The notes: generated by a model not told the origin, from the letters alone. A stretch of 64,000 nt of DNA from Planctomycetota bacterium (GCA_016709875.1 JADJLZ010000002.1:558001-622000); one strand, 5' to 3'. Counted from the first letter of the stretch, positions 42,753 to 54,544 are shown. Numbers and translations: made by a program.

Positions 42753-42777
42753 CCCGGGGGGCAATGTGCCCCCCGGG
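42753..42777. promoter_or_regulatory. Perfect 11-bp GC-rich hairpin in the dsbD-like leader
   Basis: CCCGGGGGGCA (42753-42763), loop ATG, then the exact complement to 42777. It lies 29-53 bases before the dsbD-like start and would fold in its 5' leader. No T-run follows on either strand within a few bases, so a control element or mRNA-stability stem is more likely than a terminator. Confidence 0.5.
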
Positions 42778-42921
42778 AGCCGAAGATCGTAACACCGGGG
42801 CCCTACGCGCTCCCTCGCGCCGCACGGGTTCGGTGTTTGTTGGAAGGCTGGCGACCCGCGTCTGGGCGAGCGGGAAAGGCCTGCCCGACGATGCGTCGCT
42901 TCCCCTATCCTCGCGGACGCC

Positions 42922-43560
42922 ATGCGCACACTCCTCCTCGCCCTCGCCCCGGCTCTTTCCGTCGCGCTCGTCCTCTCTGCCCCGCAGCGCCCCGAGCCTG
43001 CTCCGCCCAGGCCGCGCGAAACCCCGCAAGTGCCCGTCACGCACTCCGAGGGTACGCAGAAGGAGATTGCGCGCACCGCGAAGGCGATGCAGGGCCTGTG
43101 GGTGCTGCGTGAACTCGAGTGGCCACGGATCCAGGGCGTGCCCTCGGATTTCCGCGGCTTCTGTCTGGTCAGCGAGAACCATCTCAACTTCGAGGTGCAC
43201 ATCGGGCTCAAGAATCAGAACCAGAACCTGATGGACCTGATGCTCGACTCGGGGCTGTGGCGCTTCGAGGTCGGCGAGGGTAACCGCACGGTGATGACGG
43301 CCCTGATCGGCTCGTACATCGACCAGAACAACCACATCGTGTTCCGCGAGGAGGGCACGCGCGTGCGCTACGAGGTGATCGCGCTCGGCGACGAGATGGT
43401 CTGGCGCAAGGAGGACGGCCAGCGGCTCGCCTTCTCACGCATGCTCGACGGCAGCGCCGCGCGCGTCGACATCTTCGGCCGGCCGATCCCGGAGGAGAAG
43501 AAGGACGAGGGAGACAAGTCCGACGCCAAGAAGGACGATCCCAAGGAGCAGGATCACTGA
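42922..43560 (+). CDS. Secreted protein of unknown function, TIGR03067/lipocalin-like
   Basis: 212 residues with a signal peptide (MRTLLLALAPALSVALVLSA). The core begins KAMQGLWVLRELEWPRIQGV and contains beta strands typical of small lipocalin-like domains found in many planctomycete secreted proteins (MQG.W.L start, a central SGLWRFEVGEGNRTVMTALI strand pair and VFREEGTRVRYEVIALGDEM). The last 25 residues are a Lys/Asp/Glu-rich tail. No catalytic motif is seen. The stop overlaps the next start (TGATG), so the two are cotranslated. Confidence 0.7.
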   Translation: MRTLLLALAPALSVALVLSAPQRPEPAPPRPRETPQVPVTHSEGTQKEIARTAKAMQGLWVLRELEWPRIQGVPSDFRGFCLVSENHLNFEVHIGLKNQNQNLMDLMLDSGLWRFEVGEGNRTVMTALIGSYIDQNNHIVFREEGTRVRYEVIALGDEMVWRKEDGQRLAFSRMLDGSAARVDIFGRPIPEEKKDEGDKSDAKKDDPKEQDH

Positions 43561-45446
43561 TGCTCGCGCTCGCGCTGCTCGTGCTCGCCGCGCAGGAGGC
43601 ACGCCCCGCGCACGCTTTCACCGGGCTGCACAAGGGCGAGCGCGCGGATCCGCAGGGCCCGATCGCCTTTGACGCGCAGGACGAGGAGTGCTTCGCGCAC
43701 CTGCGGCTGCTCGACGGCGAGAGCGGCGCTCCGCTCCAAGGCGTGCGCGTCGACACCTGGACCGAGCACCTCGATCCGCCCGGCTGGGCCGTGATCCGGC
43801 TCGACACAGCCGTGAGCGCCGCGGACGGAAGCGTGCGTGTGCGCTTCCGCCAGGGCGTGGTCCTCGCCTCGAAGCTGGTCATCTCGAAGTCCGGCTACGA
43901 GAGCCAGCAGCGCTCGCCCGAAGACGGCGAGCTCTTCCTGCTGCGCGCGCATCCGCTCGTGGGGCGCGTGCTCGACCTCGATCTGCAGCCCGTCGCCGGC
44001 GCGACGCTGCGCTCGCGCCAGGGCTGTCTGCACGCGATCAGCGCCAGCACGGCGAAGACCGCGGCCGACGGCAGCTTCACGCTCGAGGATTTCCCGCTCA
44101 GCGAGGACGAGGGCGCCGAACTCGAGGTCTTCGCGGAGGGCCATCTCGCGCGCGGCGAGCTCGACCCGCAGGTGCTGCGCCAGCAGGCGGACGAGGCGCT
44201 CGTGCGCGGAGAGCACGGCTGCACGATCCTGCTCGCGCGCGCGGTCGCGTGCGTCGTGCAACTGTGCGACACGCAGGGTGCGCCGATTGCGGAGCGTCAG
44301 TTGCGCACCAACGGATGTCCGGTGCTCCTGTGCCGCACCGACGCGACCGGCCGCTGCGCGCTCCCGGCGACGCCTTCGGGCCATTCACTCGATCTGGAGA
44401 CGATCGACGGCGGTCCGCCGCTCGCGTTCTCGATCCCTGCTCCGCCGCGCGGGAACGTCGCGTGCGTGCGCGCACTCGGTGCGGATCCAACCGCGTGCTT
44501 TGGTCCCGAGCGGCTCACGCCCGTGGTCGTCGACCTCCAGGTCCTCGCGCGCGGCTCGGCGTGGATCCCTGTCTCGATCTTCACCGAGAGCGGCTTCGTC
44601 TTCACCGGCGCGGACGCGGTGCCGCGCGTGCCGCGTGGACGCGCCACGCTCGTCCTCGGGAGCATGGATGGCTTCTACCTGCGCGAGGAGGAGTTCGAGA
44701 TCGGCGCACAGCCCCTGCGCCTCCCCGCGCCGATGGAGCGCCACTACGGGACGCTCAGTGTGCCGGCGGGCGAAGTCGGTGCGCACGACCTCCTGCTCGC
44801 GCAGTCGGGGGGCGAGGGCTGGTCTCCTGCGCCAGCGGAGAATGCGGGCACGTCGGAGTGGTTCCTCGAACGGCCGAACTCGGGCGCGTGCTCGATCGCG
44901 CGCGTCGCGCCCGACGGCGAGGTCCGACTCGGTCGCGCTGCACCCCGGCCCGCGGGCTCGCCGATCGTCCCGCTGCGTTTCTCCACGCTCGTCGCCTCGG
45001 GTCTGGGCGCGACGCAACCGCCCGTGCGCATCACTTGGCGCTCGGAGAGTGCCGACGGAAAGCTGGAACCCTCCTCGGGGACGGTCTGGCCCGCGGCCAT
45101 GGGCTCGATCGACCTCGAGAAGTTGGACTCCTGCGAGCTTCCGCTCGGCCGCGAGTACTACGCGGAGTTCAAGGCGCAGGGAGCCGTGCCGCGGCACGTC
45201 TTCCGCACGGCCGGAGCGGAATCTGCCGGGCCGACCGCGCTCGTTCCGCGCGCGCAGCTCGTGATCGATGGCGACGCCGAACTCGCCGCGAGCTTCGACG
45301 GACCGATCGAGCGTCGCGACGGCCGCTTCGTGCTCGCGCCCGCCCCCGGCCCGCTCTGCGTGCGCATCTGGCACCGCGACGGCACGCTCTCGCTGCTCTC
45401 GCTCGTACTCGCACCGGGCGAGCAGCGCACGCTCTCCGCGGAGTGA
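43560..45446 (+). CDS. Large secreted protein with carboxypeptidase-regulatory-like beta domains, function unknown
   Basis: 628 residues. A hydrophobic start (MLALALLVLAAQEARPAHA) suggests export. Repeated prealbumin-like beta-sandwich units are visible: LRLLDGESGAPLQGVRVDTW, PLVGRVLDLDLQPVAGATLR..TAADGSFTLEDFP, and VVQLCDTQGAPIAERQLRTN. The DG(S/R)F/R turn is typical of CarboxypepD_reg domains. The remaining 300 residues are beta-rich without a recognised family. Such proteins often act as envelope adhesins or scaffolds. It probably forms an operon of two with the preceding lipocalin-like gene; a hairpin follows at 45463. Confidence 0.65.
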   Translation: MLALALLVLAAQEARPAHAFTGLHKGERADPQGPIAFDAQDEECFAHLRLLDGESGAPLQGVRVDTWTEHLDPPGWAVIRLDTAVSAADGSVRVRFRQGVVLASKLVISKSGYESQQRSPEDGELFLLRAHPLVGRVLDLDLQPVAGATLRSRQGCLHAISASTAKTAADGSFTLEDFPLSEDEGAELEVFAEGHLARGELDPQVLRQQADEALVRGEHGCTILLARAVACVVQLCDTQGAPIAERQLRTNGCPVLLCRTDATGRCALPATPSGHSLDLETIDGGPPLAFSIPAPPRGNVACVRALGADPTACFGPERLTPVVVDLQVLARGSAWIPVSIFTESGFVFTGADAVPRVPRGRATLVLGSMDGFYLREEEFEIGAQPLRLPAPMERHYGTLSVPAGEVGAHDLLLAQSGGEGWSPAPAENAGTSEWFLERPNSGACSIARVAPDGEVRLGRAAPRPAGSPIVPLRFSTLVASGLGATQPPVRITWRSESADGKLEPSSGTVWPAAMGSIDLEKLDSCELPLGREYYAEFKAQGAVPRHVFRTAGAESAGPTALVPRAQLVIDGDAELAASFDGPIERRDGRFVLAPAPGPLCVRIWHRDGTLSLLSLVLAPGEQRTLSAE

Positions 45447-45462
45447 GCCTGTACAAATTCGA

Positions 45463-45486
45463 AGGGCGGCCCCATCGGGCCGCCCT
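45463..45486. terminator. Terminator hairpin between converging secreted-protein and nrdJ genes
   Basis: A perfect 10-bp stem (AGGGCGGCCC with GGGCCGCCCT) and a CATC loop, 16 bases after the plus-strand stop. A second 7-bp hairpin (CGGGCTC-GCGA-GAGCCCG, 45510-45527) adjoins the nrdJ stop. Neither has a strong T-run. Confidence 0.55.
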
Positions 45487-45537
45487 CCGCTCGCTTCTCT
45501 CTCGATCACCGGGCTCGCGAGAGCCCGATGAGCATTC

Positions 45538-48168
45538 TCAGCACTGGCTGAAGCCGCACGAGTAGCACTTCACGCAGCCTTCCTCGAAGGCCAGGATGTT
45601 CGAGCACGCCGGGCACTTGAGCTTGTACTGCGACACGCTGCGCGGGGCCTTCTTCGCCACGGGCGCCTCGATCGGTGCCGGTGCAGCCGCTTCGGCCGTC
45701 GCGGTGCCGAGATCGGCACGACGCACGAAGTTCGTGCGCGCGAGATCCGGTTCCGCCCCGCCGAGCAGCAGCGAGTGCAGGCCCGCCTGCTCCTTCGCGT
45801 TCAGGTAGCGCTGCAGCGCGACCGCGAGGCCGTCCGCGAGCGACATGATGCGACCGTCCTTGGTCGGGACCGAGAGCGAGGAGCCGATGCCCTCGAGCTG
45901 CTTGATGGCCTGCTTCAGGCTGCCGTTCGCGCGCAGCCAGAGGGACAGGATGCGGCAGATCGCCTCGAGGTCGGAGTTGGCCACGTCGCCGCCCTTGCCC
46001 AGCTGCGCGAAGACCTCGCGCTCGCGGCAGGAGACCGGGTCGACGGTGACCTTCACGTGCATGTTGCCGAAGGGCGTCATCTGGCGCACGCGCAGGCAGC
46101 TCATGATCTCCGGCAGCTTGACCGGAGCGAGCTCTTCCTGACCCTGCGAATTGGTCATCGTGAGCAGGCCCGTGAGCGCGGCGCTCGCCGGCTCGGAGGA
46201 CTGCGGCACGACGGGCGTGTTCCCGGCAGGTAGCTCGGGAGCCGGCTCGGCCTTCGCTTCGGCCTTGCCGTGGTTGGAGTTCTTGAGCGCCATCGGCTGC
46301 AGGTCGCGGCAGCCGTCGCGGTAGACGGTGACGCCCTTGACGTCCTCGTCGATCGCGAGCTCGAAGATCTGGCGCACGTCCTCGGCCGTCGCGTCGTGCG
46401 GGAAGTTGATCGTCTTGGAGATCGAAGAGTCGCAGTGGCGCTGGAAGGCCGACTGCATCTTCATGTGCCAGAAGGGCGTGATGTCGTGCGCGGTCACGAG
46501 CACGCGGCGCACGTCCTCGGGCACCTCGGGGCGGTGCTGCAGCGTGCCGTGCTCGACGATGTCGTCGATCATCTCGTCGGAGTAGAAGCCGCGGTCGCGC
46601 GCGATCTGGTCGAACACGTAGTTGACCTCGCGCATGATCGTCGGAACGCCCTTGGTGTCCTTCATCACCTGGCGGATGAAGGCCAGGCTGAACATCGGCT
46701 CGATGCCGCCCGAGCAGTTGGCGATGATCGAGATCGTGCCCGTCGGCGCGACGGTGGTGGTGTAGGAGTTGCGCAGGCGGCGGCCCTGCTTCTCCCAGTC
46801 CGAGCCTTCCCAGGCGGGGAACACGCCGCGCTCTTCGGCCAGCATCTCGCTCGCCGTGTGCGACTCGTCGTTCATCACCTGCATGATCTTCTCGCCGAAG
46901 GCGCAGCCCTCGGCCGAGTTGTAGGGGATGCCGAGCTTGTACAGCGCGTCCGCGAAGCCCATCACGCCCAGGCCGATGCGGCGCGTGGTCTTCGACATGT
47001 TGTCGATCTGGGGCAGCGGGTAGCGGTTGACCTCGATCACGTTGTCGAGGAAGCGCGTCGTGCTGTGGATGATCGCGCGGTACTCCTCCCAGTCGAAGCG
47101 CGCGTTGGCGCCGTCGCCCTTGACCAGCACGCCCAGGTTCACCGAACCGAGGTTGCAGGAGTCGAAGGGGTGCAGCGGCTGCTCGCCGCAGGGGTTCGTG
47201 GCCTCGATCAGGCCGACGTTCTTGATCGGGTTGCGCTCGTTGACGCGGTCGATGAAGACCACGCCCGGCTCACCGGTCGACCAGGCGTGGTCGATGATCA
47301 TGTTCCAGACCTCGGAGACGGTCCAGAACTCCTCGATCTCCTTGCCGTGTGCGTCGCGCTTCTTGAGCTTCGACCACTGCTTGGTGCGCGGGTTCTGCAC
47401 CATGTGCTGCGTGTCGGGCTTGGTGCGCAGCTCGCTCAGGAAGCGGTTCGTGACCGTGATCGAGATGTTGTAGTTGGTCAGCATCCCGAGGTTGTCCTTC
47501 ATGCGAATGAAGTCGACGACGTCGGGGTGGTCGACGCGCAGGATGCCCATGTTCGCGCCGCGGCGGAACGCTCCCTGCTGGATCGCGTCGGTGGCCTTCG
47601 AGAAGACCTGGATGAAGGAGAGCGGGCCCTCGGTCGTGCCGCCGGAGCTGCGCACGAGGTCGCCGGCCGGACGCAGGCGCGAGAAGCTGAAGCCCGTGCC
47701 GCCGCCCGCCTTCTGGATCAGCGCAGTGGCCTTGATCGAATCGAAGATGCCCTCGATCGAGTCCTCGACCGGCAGCACGAAGCAGGCCGAGAGCATGCCC
47801 ATCTCGCGACCGGCGTTCATCAACGTCGGGCTGTTCGGCATGAACTGGCGCTTGGCCATCAGCTCGTAGAACTCGCGCGCGACGGAGAGCGCGCGCTCGG
47901 GTGTGCCGCCGGGGAACTTGAGCTCACCCTTGGCGATGTGCGCGGCGACGCGCCACAAGAGCTCGCGCGGGGTCTCGCAGACCTTGCCCGTGTTCGGGTC
48001 CTTCTTCAGGTAGCGCCGCTCGAGAACGGTGACGGCGTTCTCGGTGAAGTCCGGATCCGGGAGGTCGCGCGGCGGCGCGATCGCTTCGAGCTCGGCCATC
48101 AAGTCCATGGCGCTACGAGAATCGGTCGTGGGACCTGTCTTTGTGAGGGTGGGCACTGAGGGCTTCAT
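45538..48168 (-). CDS. nrdJ: Adenosylcobalamin-dependent (class II) ribonucleotide reductase
   Basis: 876 residues. The N-terminal ATP-cone-less core starts ENAVTVLERRYLKKDPNTGK. The catalytic barrel has SACFVLPVEDSIEGIFDSIK, QKAGGGTGFSFSRLRPAGDL, RRGANMGILRVDHPDVVDFI and NPCGEQPLHPFDSCNLGSVN, and the TVAPTGTISIIANCSGGIEP motif follows. A long C-terminal extension ends in a four-cysteine zinc ribbon (CPACSNILAFEEGCVKCYSC) as in other bacterial NrdJ proteins. It makes deoxyribonucleotides without oxygen dependence, so growth with or without oxygen is possible. An NrdR box lies upstream. No cobalamin riboswitch was recognised in the 259-base leader region. Confidence 0.96.
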   Translation of the reverse strand: MKPSVPTLTKTGPTTDSRSAMDLMAELEAIAPPRDLPDPDFTENAVTVLERRYLKKDPNTGKVCETPRELLWRVAAHIAKGELKFPGGTPERALSVAREFYELMAKRQFMPNSPTLMNAGREMGMLSACFVLPVEDSIEGIFDSIKATALIQKAGGGTGFSFSRLRPAGDLVRSSGGTTEGPLSFIQVFSKATDAIQQGAFRRGANMGILRVDHPDVVDFIRMKDNLGMLTNYNISITVTNRFLSELRTKPDTQHMVQNPRTKQWSKLKKRDAHGKEIEEFWTVSEVWNMIIDHAWSTGEPGVVFIDRVNERNPIKNVGLIEATNPCGEQPLHPFDSCNLGSVNLGVLVKGDGANARFDWEEYRAIIHSTTRFLDNVIEVNRYPLPQIDNMSKTTRRIGLGVMGFADALYKLGIPYNSAEGCAFGEKIMQVMNDESHTASEMLAEERGVFPAWEGSDWEKQGRRLRNSYTTTVAPTGTISIIANCSGGIEPMFSLAFIRQVMKDTKGVPTIMREVNYVFDQIARDRGFYSDEMIDDIVEHGTLQHRPEVPEDVRRVLVTAHDITPFWHMKMQSAFQRHCDSSISKTINFPHDATAEDVRQIFELAIDEDVKGVTVYRDGCRDLQPMALKNSNHGKAEAKAEPAPELPAGNTPVVPQSSEPASAALTGLLTMTNSQGQEELAPVKLPEIMSCLRVRQMTPFGNMHVKVTVDPVSCREREVFAQLGKGGDVANSDLEAICRILSLWLRANGSLKQAIKQLEGIGSSLSVPTKDGRIMSLADGLAVALQRYLNAKEQAGLHSLLLGGAEPDLARTNFVRRADLGTATAEAAAPAPIEAPVAKKAPRSVSQYKLKCPACSNILAFEEGCVKCYSCGFSQC

Positions 48169-48427
48169 TGGCGTGGATACCTGGTTCTGGGGGATGGTGG
48201 TGCAGGCCGCTCAGGATCGACGTCCAAGGGAGCGAGCATGGCCCCTCGTGTCGGTCGTCACAAGCTGTTTCGTGGCAGTAAGTTAGGACATCGTGCGCCC
48301 GCAGAGCCTCTCGTTCGGCTTCCGCGGGCGCGGAGGCCGATTCAAGGCTCCTCGGCGAGGCTTTGCAAAAAAAAAGGTGGGCATGCAGACCCTATATATT
48401 GTGGCTACACACCTTAGGTCGGCACCA
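48169..48427 (-). other. nrdJ upstream region
   Basis: 259 bases between murJ and nrdJ. Beyond the NrdR box and T-run it contains inverted repeats (GCCTCGCCGAGGAGCC near 48344-48362, GCGCCCGCGG near 48322) that would fold in a leader. The conserved cobalamin-riboswitch boxes were looked for and not found. Confidence 0.45.
48367..48404 (-). promoter_or_regulatory. NrdR box (and overlapping murJ terminator) upstream of nrdJ
   Basis: ACCCTATATATTGTGG (plus strand, 48389-48404) matches the NrdR consensus acaCwATATaTwGtgt at 14 of 16 positions. The TATATA core could also be the -10 of the nrdJ promoter. On the minus strand it runs into a small GGGU/GCCC hairpin and nine Ts (48367-48375), which probably end murJ transcription. 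No second NrdR box is seen 31 bases to either side. Confidence 0.6.
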
Positions 48428-50116
48428 TCAATTGCGTCGGCCTTCAAAGTCGGAGCCAGGCCGGGCACGCTTCCGTGCCCGGGAGAGTGCAGAGCGCCAC
48501 TCGGGTACGCCCAGCAGGTGGCAGGTGAGTGCGTAGAACACGCCCGCCAAAGCGATCGAAGAGAGCAAGGCTAGCGTCCTGGAGCAGCGGCTTTCCAGGA
48601 AGTTCCAAACACACCAGGCCAGCCCGACCGAACCGGCCGAGGCCACCAGGAGTCGCACGAGGCGCGAGCGTATCTCGCCCGGCCGAGCGCTGGGGCCGAT
48701 GCTCCGGCGCAGCGCCGGCAGGAGCAGCACGAGGTTGAGCCAGGAGCACAACGCCGTGGAGAGCCCCAGGCCGTCGGCGTCCATGCCCAAACCCAGCACC
48801 AGCGCGAAGTTGAGCACGACGTTGAGCGAGAGGACGCCGATCGAGATCCGCACCGGCGTGCGGAAGTCCCCCAGCGCGTAGAGCGTGCGCGCGACCAGGC
48901 CCGCAGCTCCCGCCGGAAGGACCGCGAGCGCGAGCATGCGCAGAGCGGCCGCGCCGCGCAGCGTGCCCTCGGCGCTGAAGGCCCCGTGCTCGAAGCACAG
49001 CGTCATGATCGGCCCGGCGAAGAGCAGCAGGCCGAAAGCCGCGGGCAACGCCGCGAAAGCGATCGCCAGGTGCGTGTCGTCGTGCAGCTTGCGCAGCTCG
49101 CTCCCGCGCTTCTCGTGGCCGAGCGCCGCGAGCACGGGGAAGACCGCCGCGGTCGCCGACGCCGACACGAGCGAGAGCGGCAGCTGCTGCACGCGCGTGG
49201 CGTAGTACAGGACCGACGGTCCGCCGTTGCGCAAGAGGCCCTCGGCCATGAAGCCGTCGATCATCACGTTGACCTGGTACACCGCTGCTCCGAGGGCGAG
49301 CGGCGCGGCCTCACGCAGCACGCGCCAGACGCGCTGCCGCAGCATCCCGCGCTCCTCGGCGCTCGTCTGGAGGGGCTCACCCCCGAAGAAGCCGCGCGAG
49401 CGCAGCGCCGGCAGCTGCGTTCCGAGCAGGATCAGCCCCGCGATCATCACGTACCAGGCGAGCGCGCGCGCGATGCCCATTTGCCGCGCGAACTCCGCCG
49501 TGGGATCCGCGCGCTGGTCGAAGCCGAAGCGTCCGATCACGAGGAACAGCGCCGCGATCCACCAAGTGTTCATCAGCACCGGGGCGAGCGCCGTGCTGGC
49601 GAAGTGGCCGCGCACCTGCAGCGCCCCGCCGACCACCGCCGCAAGGCACATGAGCACGACGAAGGGCATCAGGCGCACGACGAGCTCGCGCACCGGCTCG
49701 GGGTCCTCGCCCAGCCAGGCCCAGTGCGTGAACGGCATCGTGTCCGGCAGGAACCACGCGCCGAGCATCACGGCCGCACAGATCACCAGCGAGAGCACTC
49801 CCACGATGCGCGCCAGCGCCCAGAACAGGCGCCTTCCGGCCGCGAGGCCGCGCTCTGCGTCCTCGCGCGTCAGGGCCGTCTGCAGCGAGGTCGACATCGC
49901 GCCCTCGCCCAGCAGGCTGCGGAACAGGTTCGGCACGCGCCAGGCGGTGACGAAGGCGTCGTTGACCGCCGAGGCATCGCCGAAGATCGAGGCCGCGAGC
50001 GTCTCGCGCACGAAGCCGAGCAGGCGCGAGCCGAGCGTGAACAGCGACACGATCGCCGTGCGCAGCACCAACCGCTGGTGGCGTCCGACGACGTCCACGC
50101 CGCGTTCGGGTTCCAC
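48428..50116 (-). CDS. murJ: Lipid II flippase MurJ (MviN)
   Basis: 562 residues with a GTG start. It has about 14 hydrophobic segments and the MATE/MOP-like signature start AIVSLFTLGSRLLGFVRETL, then FGDASAVNDAFVTAWRVPNL and FRSLLGEGAMSTSLQ. RTLYALGDFRTPVRISIGVL is the conserved region near helix 11. MurJ flips the peptidoglycan precursor lipid II across the inner membrane, which indicates that this organism makes peptidoglycan, as do dapF and flgI here. It lies in the gyrA-yqeY-murJ-nrdJ gene string with a 64-base gap from yqeY. Confidence 0.92.
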   Translation of the reverse strand: MEPERGVDVVGRHQRLVLRTAIVSLFTLGSRLLGFVRETLAASIFGDASAVNDAFVTAWRVPNLFRSLLGEGAMSTSLQTALTREDAERGLAAGRRLFWALARIVGVLSLVICAAVMLGAWFLPDTMPFTHWAWLGEDPEPVRELVVRLMPFVVLMCLAAVVGGALQVRGHFASTALAPVLMNTWWIAALFLVIGRFGFDQRADPTAEFARQMGIARALAWYVMIAGLILLGTQLPALRSRGFFGGEPLQTSAEERGMLRQRVWRVLREAAPLALGAAVYQVNVMIDGFMAEGLLRNGGPSVLYYATRVQQLPLSLVSASATAAVFPVLAALGHEKRGSELRKLHDDTHLAIAFAALPAAFGLLLFAGPIMTLCFEHGAFSAEGTLRGAAALRMLALAVLPAGAAGLVARTLYALGDFRTPVRISIGVLSLNVVLNFALVLGLGMDADGLGLSTALCSWLNLVLLLPALRRSIGPSARPGEIRSRLVRLLVASAGSVGLAWCVWNFLESRCSRTLALLSSIALAGVFYALTCHLLGVPEWRSALSRARKRARPGSDFEGRRN

Positions 50117-50180
50117 AAGCTTGGGGGTGTCCGTGGGTGCGTCCTCTCGCCCCGTGCGCGGGTTCTCGGTCGTCGCGCGA

Positions 50181-50624
50181 CTAGGGCAACAGCTCGCCGG
50201 CGATCTTCTGCACCAGCTTGCCGTCGATCTGGCCCTTGTACTTCGCCATCAGCGGCTTCATCAGCATGCCGATGTCCTTCTTGGACGCGACCTGGAGTTC
50301 CGTGATCAGCTCCATCACGAGCCTGCGCGTCTCCTCCTCGGAGAGCTGCTTGGGGAGGTAGCGCTGGATCACGTCCATCTCTTCGCGCTCCTTCTGCGAG
50401 AGATCCATGCGCGCGGCCTTGTCGAACTCGGCGATCGACTGCTGACGCTGCTTGACCGCCTTGAGCAGCACGTCCTGCTCGATCTGCGGGGTGAGCGTCT
50501 GGCCTTCCTGGATCTCCAGGCGCTTGAACTCGGAGAGCAGCAGGCGCAGCGTGTCGCGCACCGTCTCGTTCTTCTGCAGCATCGCCTGCTTCAGATCGGC
50601 TTCGAGCTGGGTTTTGAGGGACAT
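50181..50624 (-). CDS. yqeY: GatB/YqeY-domain protein
   Basis: 147 residues from ATG 50624, the usual YqeY length. Motifs: LKTQLEADLKQAMLQKNETV, RDTLRLLLSEFKRLEIQEGQ, EREEMDVIQRYLPKQLSEEE and KKDIGMLMKPLMAKYKGQID. The all-helical fold resembles the tRNA-binding tail of GatB, and a role in tRNA-dependent amidation has been suggested for the family but not proved. An in-frame GTG four codons upstream is less likely. It lies 34 bases after gyrA. Confidence 0.9.
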   Translation of the reverse strand: MSLKTQLEADLKQAMLQKNETVRDTLRLLLSEFKRLEIQEGQTLTPQIEQDVLLKAVKQRQQSIAEFDKAARMDLSQKEREEMDVIQRYLPKQLSEEETRRLVMELITELQVASKKDIGMLMKPLMAKYKGQIDGKLVQKIAGELLP

Positions 50625-50658
50625 CGGTTGGGGCACACGCTCGTCGCGCGGCCCGCGT

Positions 50659-53259
<2,601 letters not shown>

Positions 53260-53341
53260 CGTCGGTGTGCTTGCTGTGCAGTGGGCCGTGCGTCGGGCTC
53301 GCGCGGGGCTTCAGCCCTCGCGCCCGCCCGCGCGGGTGGTC

Positions 53342-54544
53342 TCAACTCGTGCTGTGCGTTCGCTGGTCCTCGTCGTGGCGCGTGTGCGCAGCGGCGCGCG
53401 CGCTCGGGCGCAGGACCCCGTGTTCGGGTGCGGTTCCGGGCGCGCTCTCGCGCAGCGCCGCGACGGCGTGCGGCTCGCTGCGTGGAGCGCAGAGCGGCGC
53501 ACGCTCGAGGCGCAGCGCTCGCAGGAAGAGCTCCTCGGCGTTCTCGGCTCCCGCCTCGGTCAGGAATCCGGGCACGTCCTCGAGCGGCAGCTCCTCGAGG
53601 AAGCTCGTGCGCAGCTCGACCGTGCGCGGCGCCTCGACCCACAGCAGGCTGCGCTCGTGCGCCATCCACTCCGGCAGTTCGAGGCGGCCGCCGGGCAGCA
53701 GCGCGTCCGAGCTCGCGAGCACCTGCAGCGGCACGTCGTGCTCGAGCGCTTCGCGCGCGATGCGCCGTGCACCGGCCTGCGCGACCAGCGCGCGCGCGCC
53801 GACGGCCTCGCTCGCGATCCAGACGCGGTCGGCCTCGAGCACGAGGTCGGCGATCTGCGCGTCGTAGGCCAGCGTGATCGGCAACTCGAGCGGCGCGAGG
53901 CGGCGCGCGAGGCGGCGGCCTTCGAGCAGCGGCAAACCCTCGCCGCACAGGATGCGCGGGCGCTTGCCGGCGCGCTGTGCCTCCTCGAGCGCGCGCGCGA
54001 GCGCCTCGGAGAAGCCGTGCACGAGGATCGTCTCGTCGTTTTCCAGTTCCGCCGCGGCGGCGCGCCCGTGTTCGGCGCGCGAGGCGCTGCGGCGGCCGGC
54101 CGCGAGGGCTTCGCCGTTCCACGCGCCCGCGAGGTCGGGCCAGCTCTCGAGATCCTCGCGCTGGCTCCAGATCCACATCCCCGCCTCTTCGGAAAGCGCG
54201 CTGCGCGGCAACAGGCTCGCGCCTTGCGCGCAACGCCCCCACGCCAGGCGCAGGCTGTCGAGGAAGATCGCGGTCATCCCGCGCCAGCCCTGGCGCGCCT
54301 CGAATTCCTCGACCCCGAGCTCGAATTCAGCGCCCGCGATCGGCGCCTGCCAGGCCGCGTCGTGCTCGAGTGCCCAGCCGAAGACCGCGTGCGCGGCGTC
54401 GAGCACGAGGGCCTCGACCGCGCGTCCTTCATCGCGTGCGAGGGCCGCAAGTCGCTCCTCGAGCGGGGCGCTGCGCTCGTCGAGGAAGCGCCGAGCCGGG
54501 ATGCCGTCTTGAACCCAGAGATAGGTGAATCGGCGGGAGGGCAT
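53342..54544 (-). CDS. IF-2B family protein (eIF-2B alpha / ribose-1,5-bisphosphate isomerase-like)
   Basis: 400 residues from ATG 54544. The C-terminal half shows the IF-2B fold: ILVHGFSEALARALEEAQRA, RPRILCGEGLPLLEGRRLAR, LPITLAYDAQIADLVLEADR, VWIASEAVGARALVAQAGAR, and HDVPLQVLASSDALLPG. The N-terminal 190 residues are predicted mixed alpha/beta with no recognised family. Bacterial relatives act as methylthioribose-1-phosphate or ribose-1,5-bisphosphate isomerases, but the specific loops cannot be judged here. The C-terminal 45 residues are Arg/His-rich and disordered. Upstream of gyrA with an 82-base gap. Confidence 0.65.
   Translation of the reverse strand: MPSRRFTYLWVQDGIPARRFLDERSAPLEERLAALARDEGRAVEALVLDAAHAVFGWALEHDAAWQAPIAGAEFELGVEEFEARQGWRGMTAIFLDSLRLAWGRCAQGASLLPRSALSEEAGMWIWSQREDLESWPDLAGAWNGEALAAGRRSASRAEHGRAAAAELENDETILVHGFSEALARALEEAQRAGKRPRILCGEGLPLLEGRRLARRLAPLELPITLAYDAQIADLVLEADRVWIASEAVGARALVAQAGARRIAREALEHDVPLQVLASSDALLPGGRLELPEWMAHERSLLWVEAPRTVELRTSFLEELPLEDVPGFLTEAGAENAEELFLRALRLERAPLCAPRSEPHAVAALRESAPGTAPEHGVLRPSARAAAHTRHDEDQRTHSTS

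Noticed and set aside
48169..48427. Cobalamin riboswitch before nrdJ
   Set aside because: Neither the B12 box nor the other conserved core elements could be found by eye. A covariance-model scan would be decisive.
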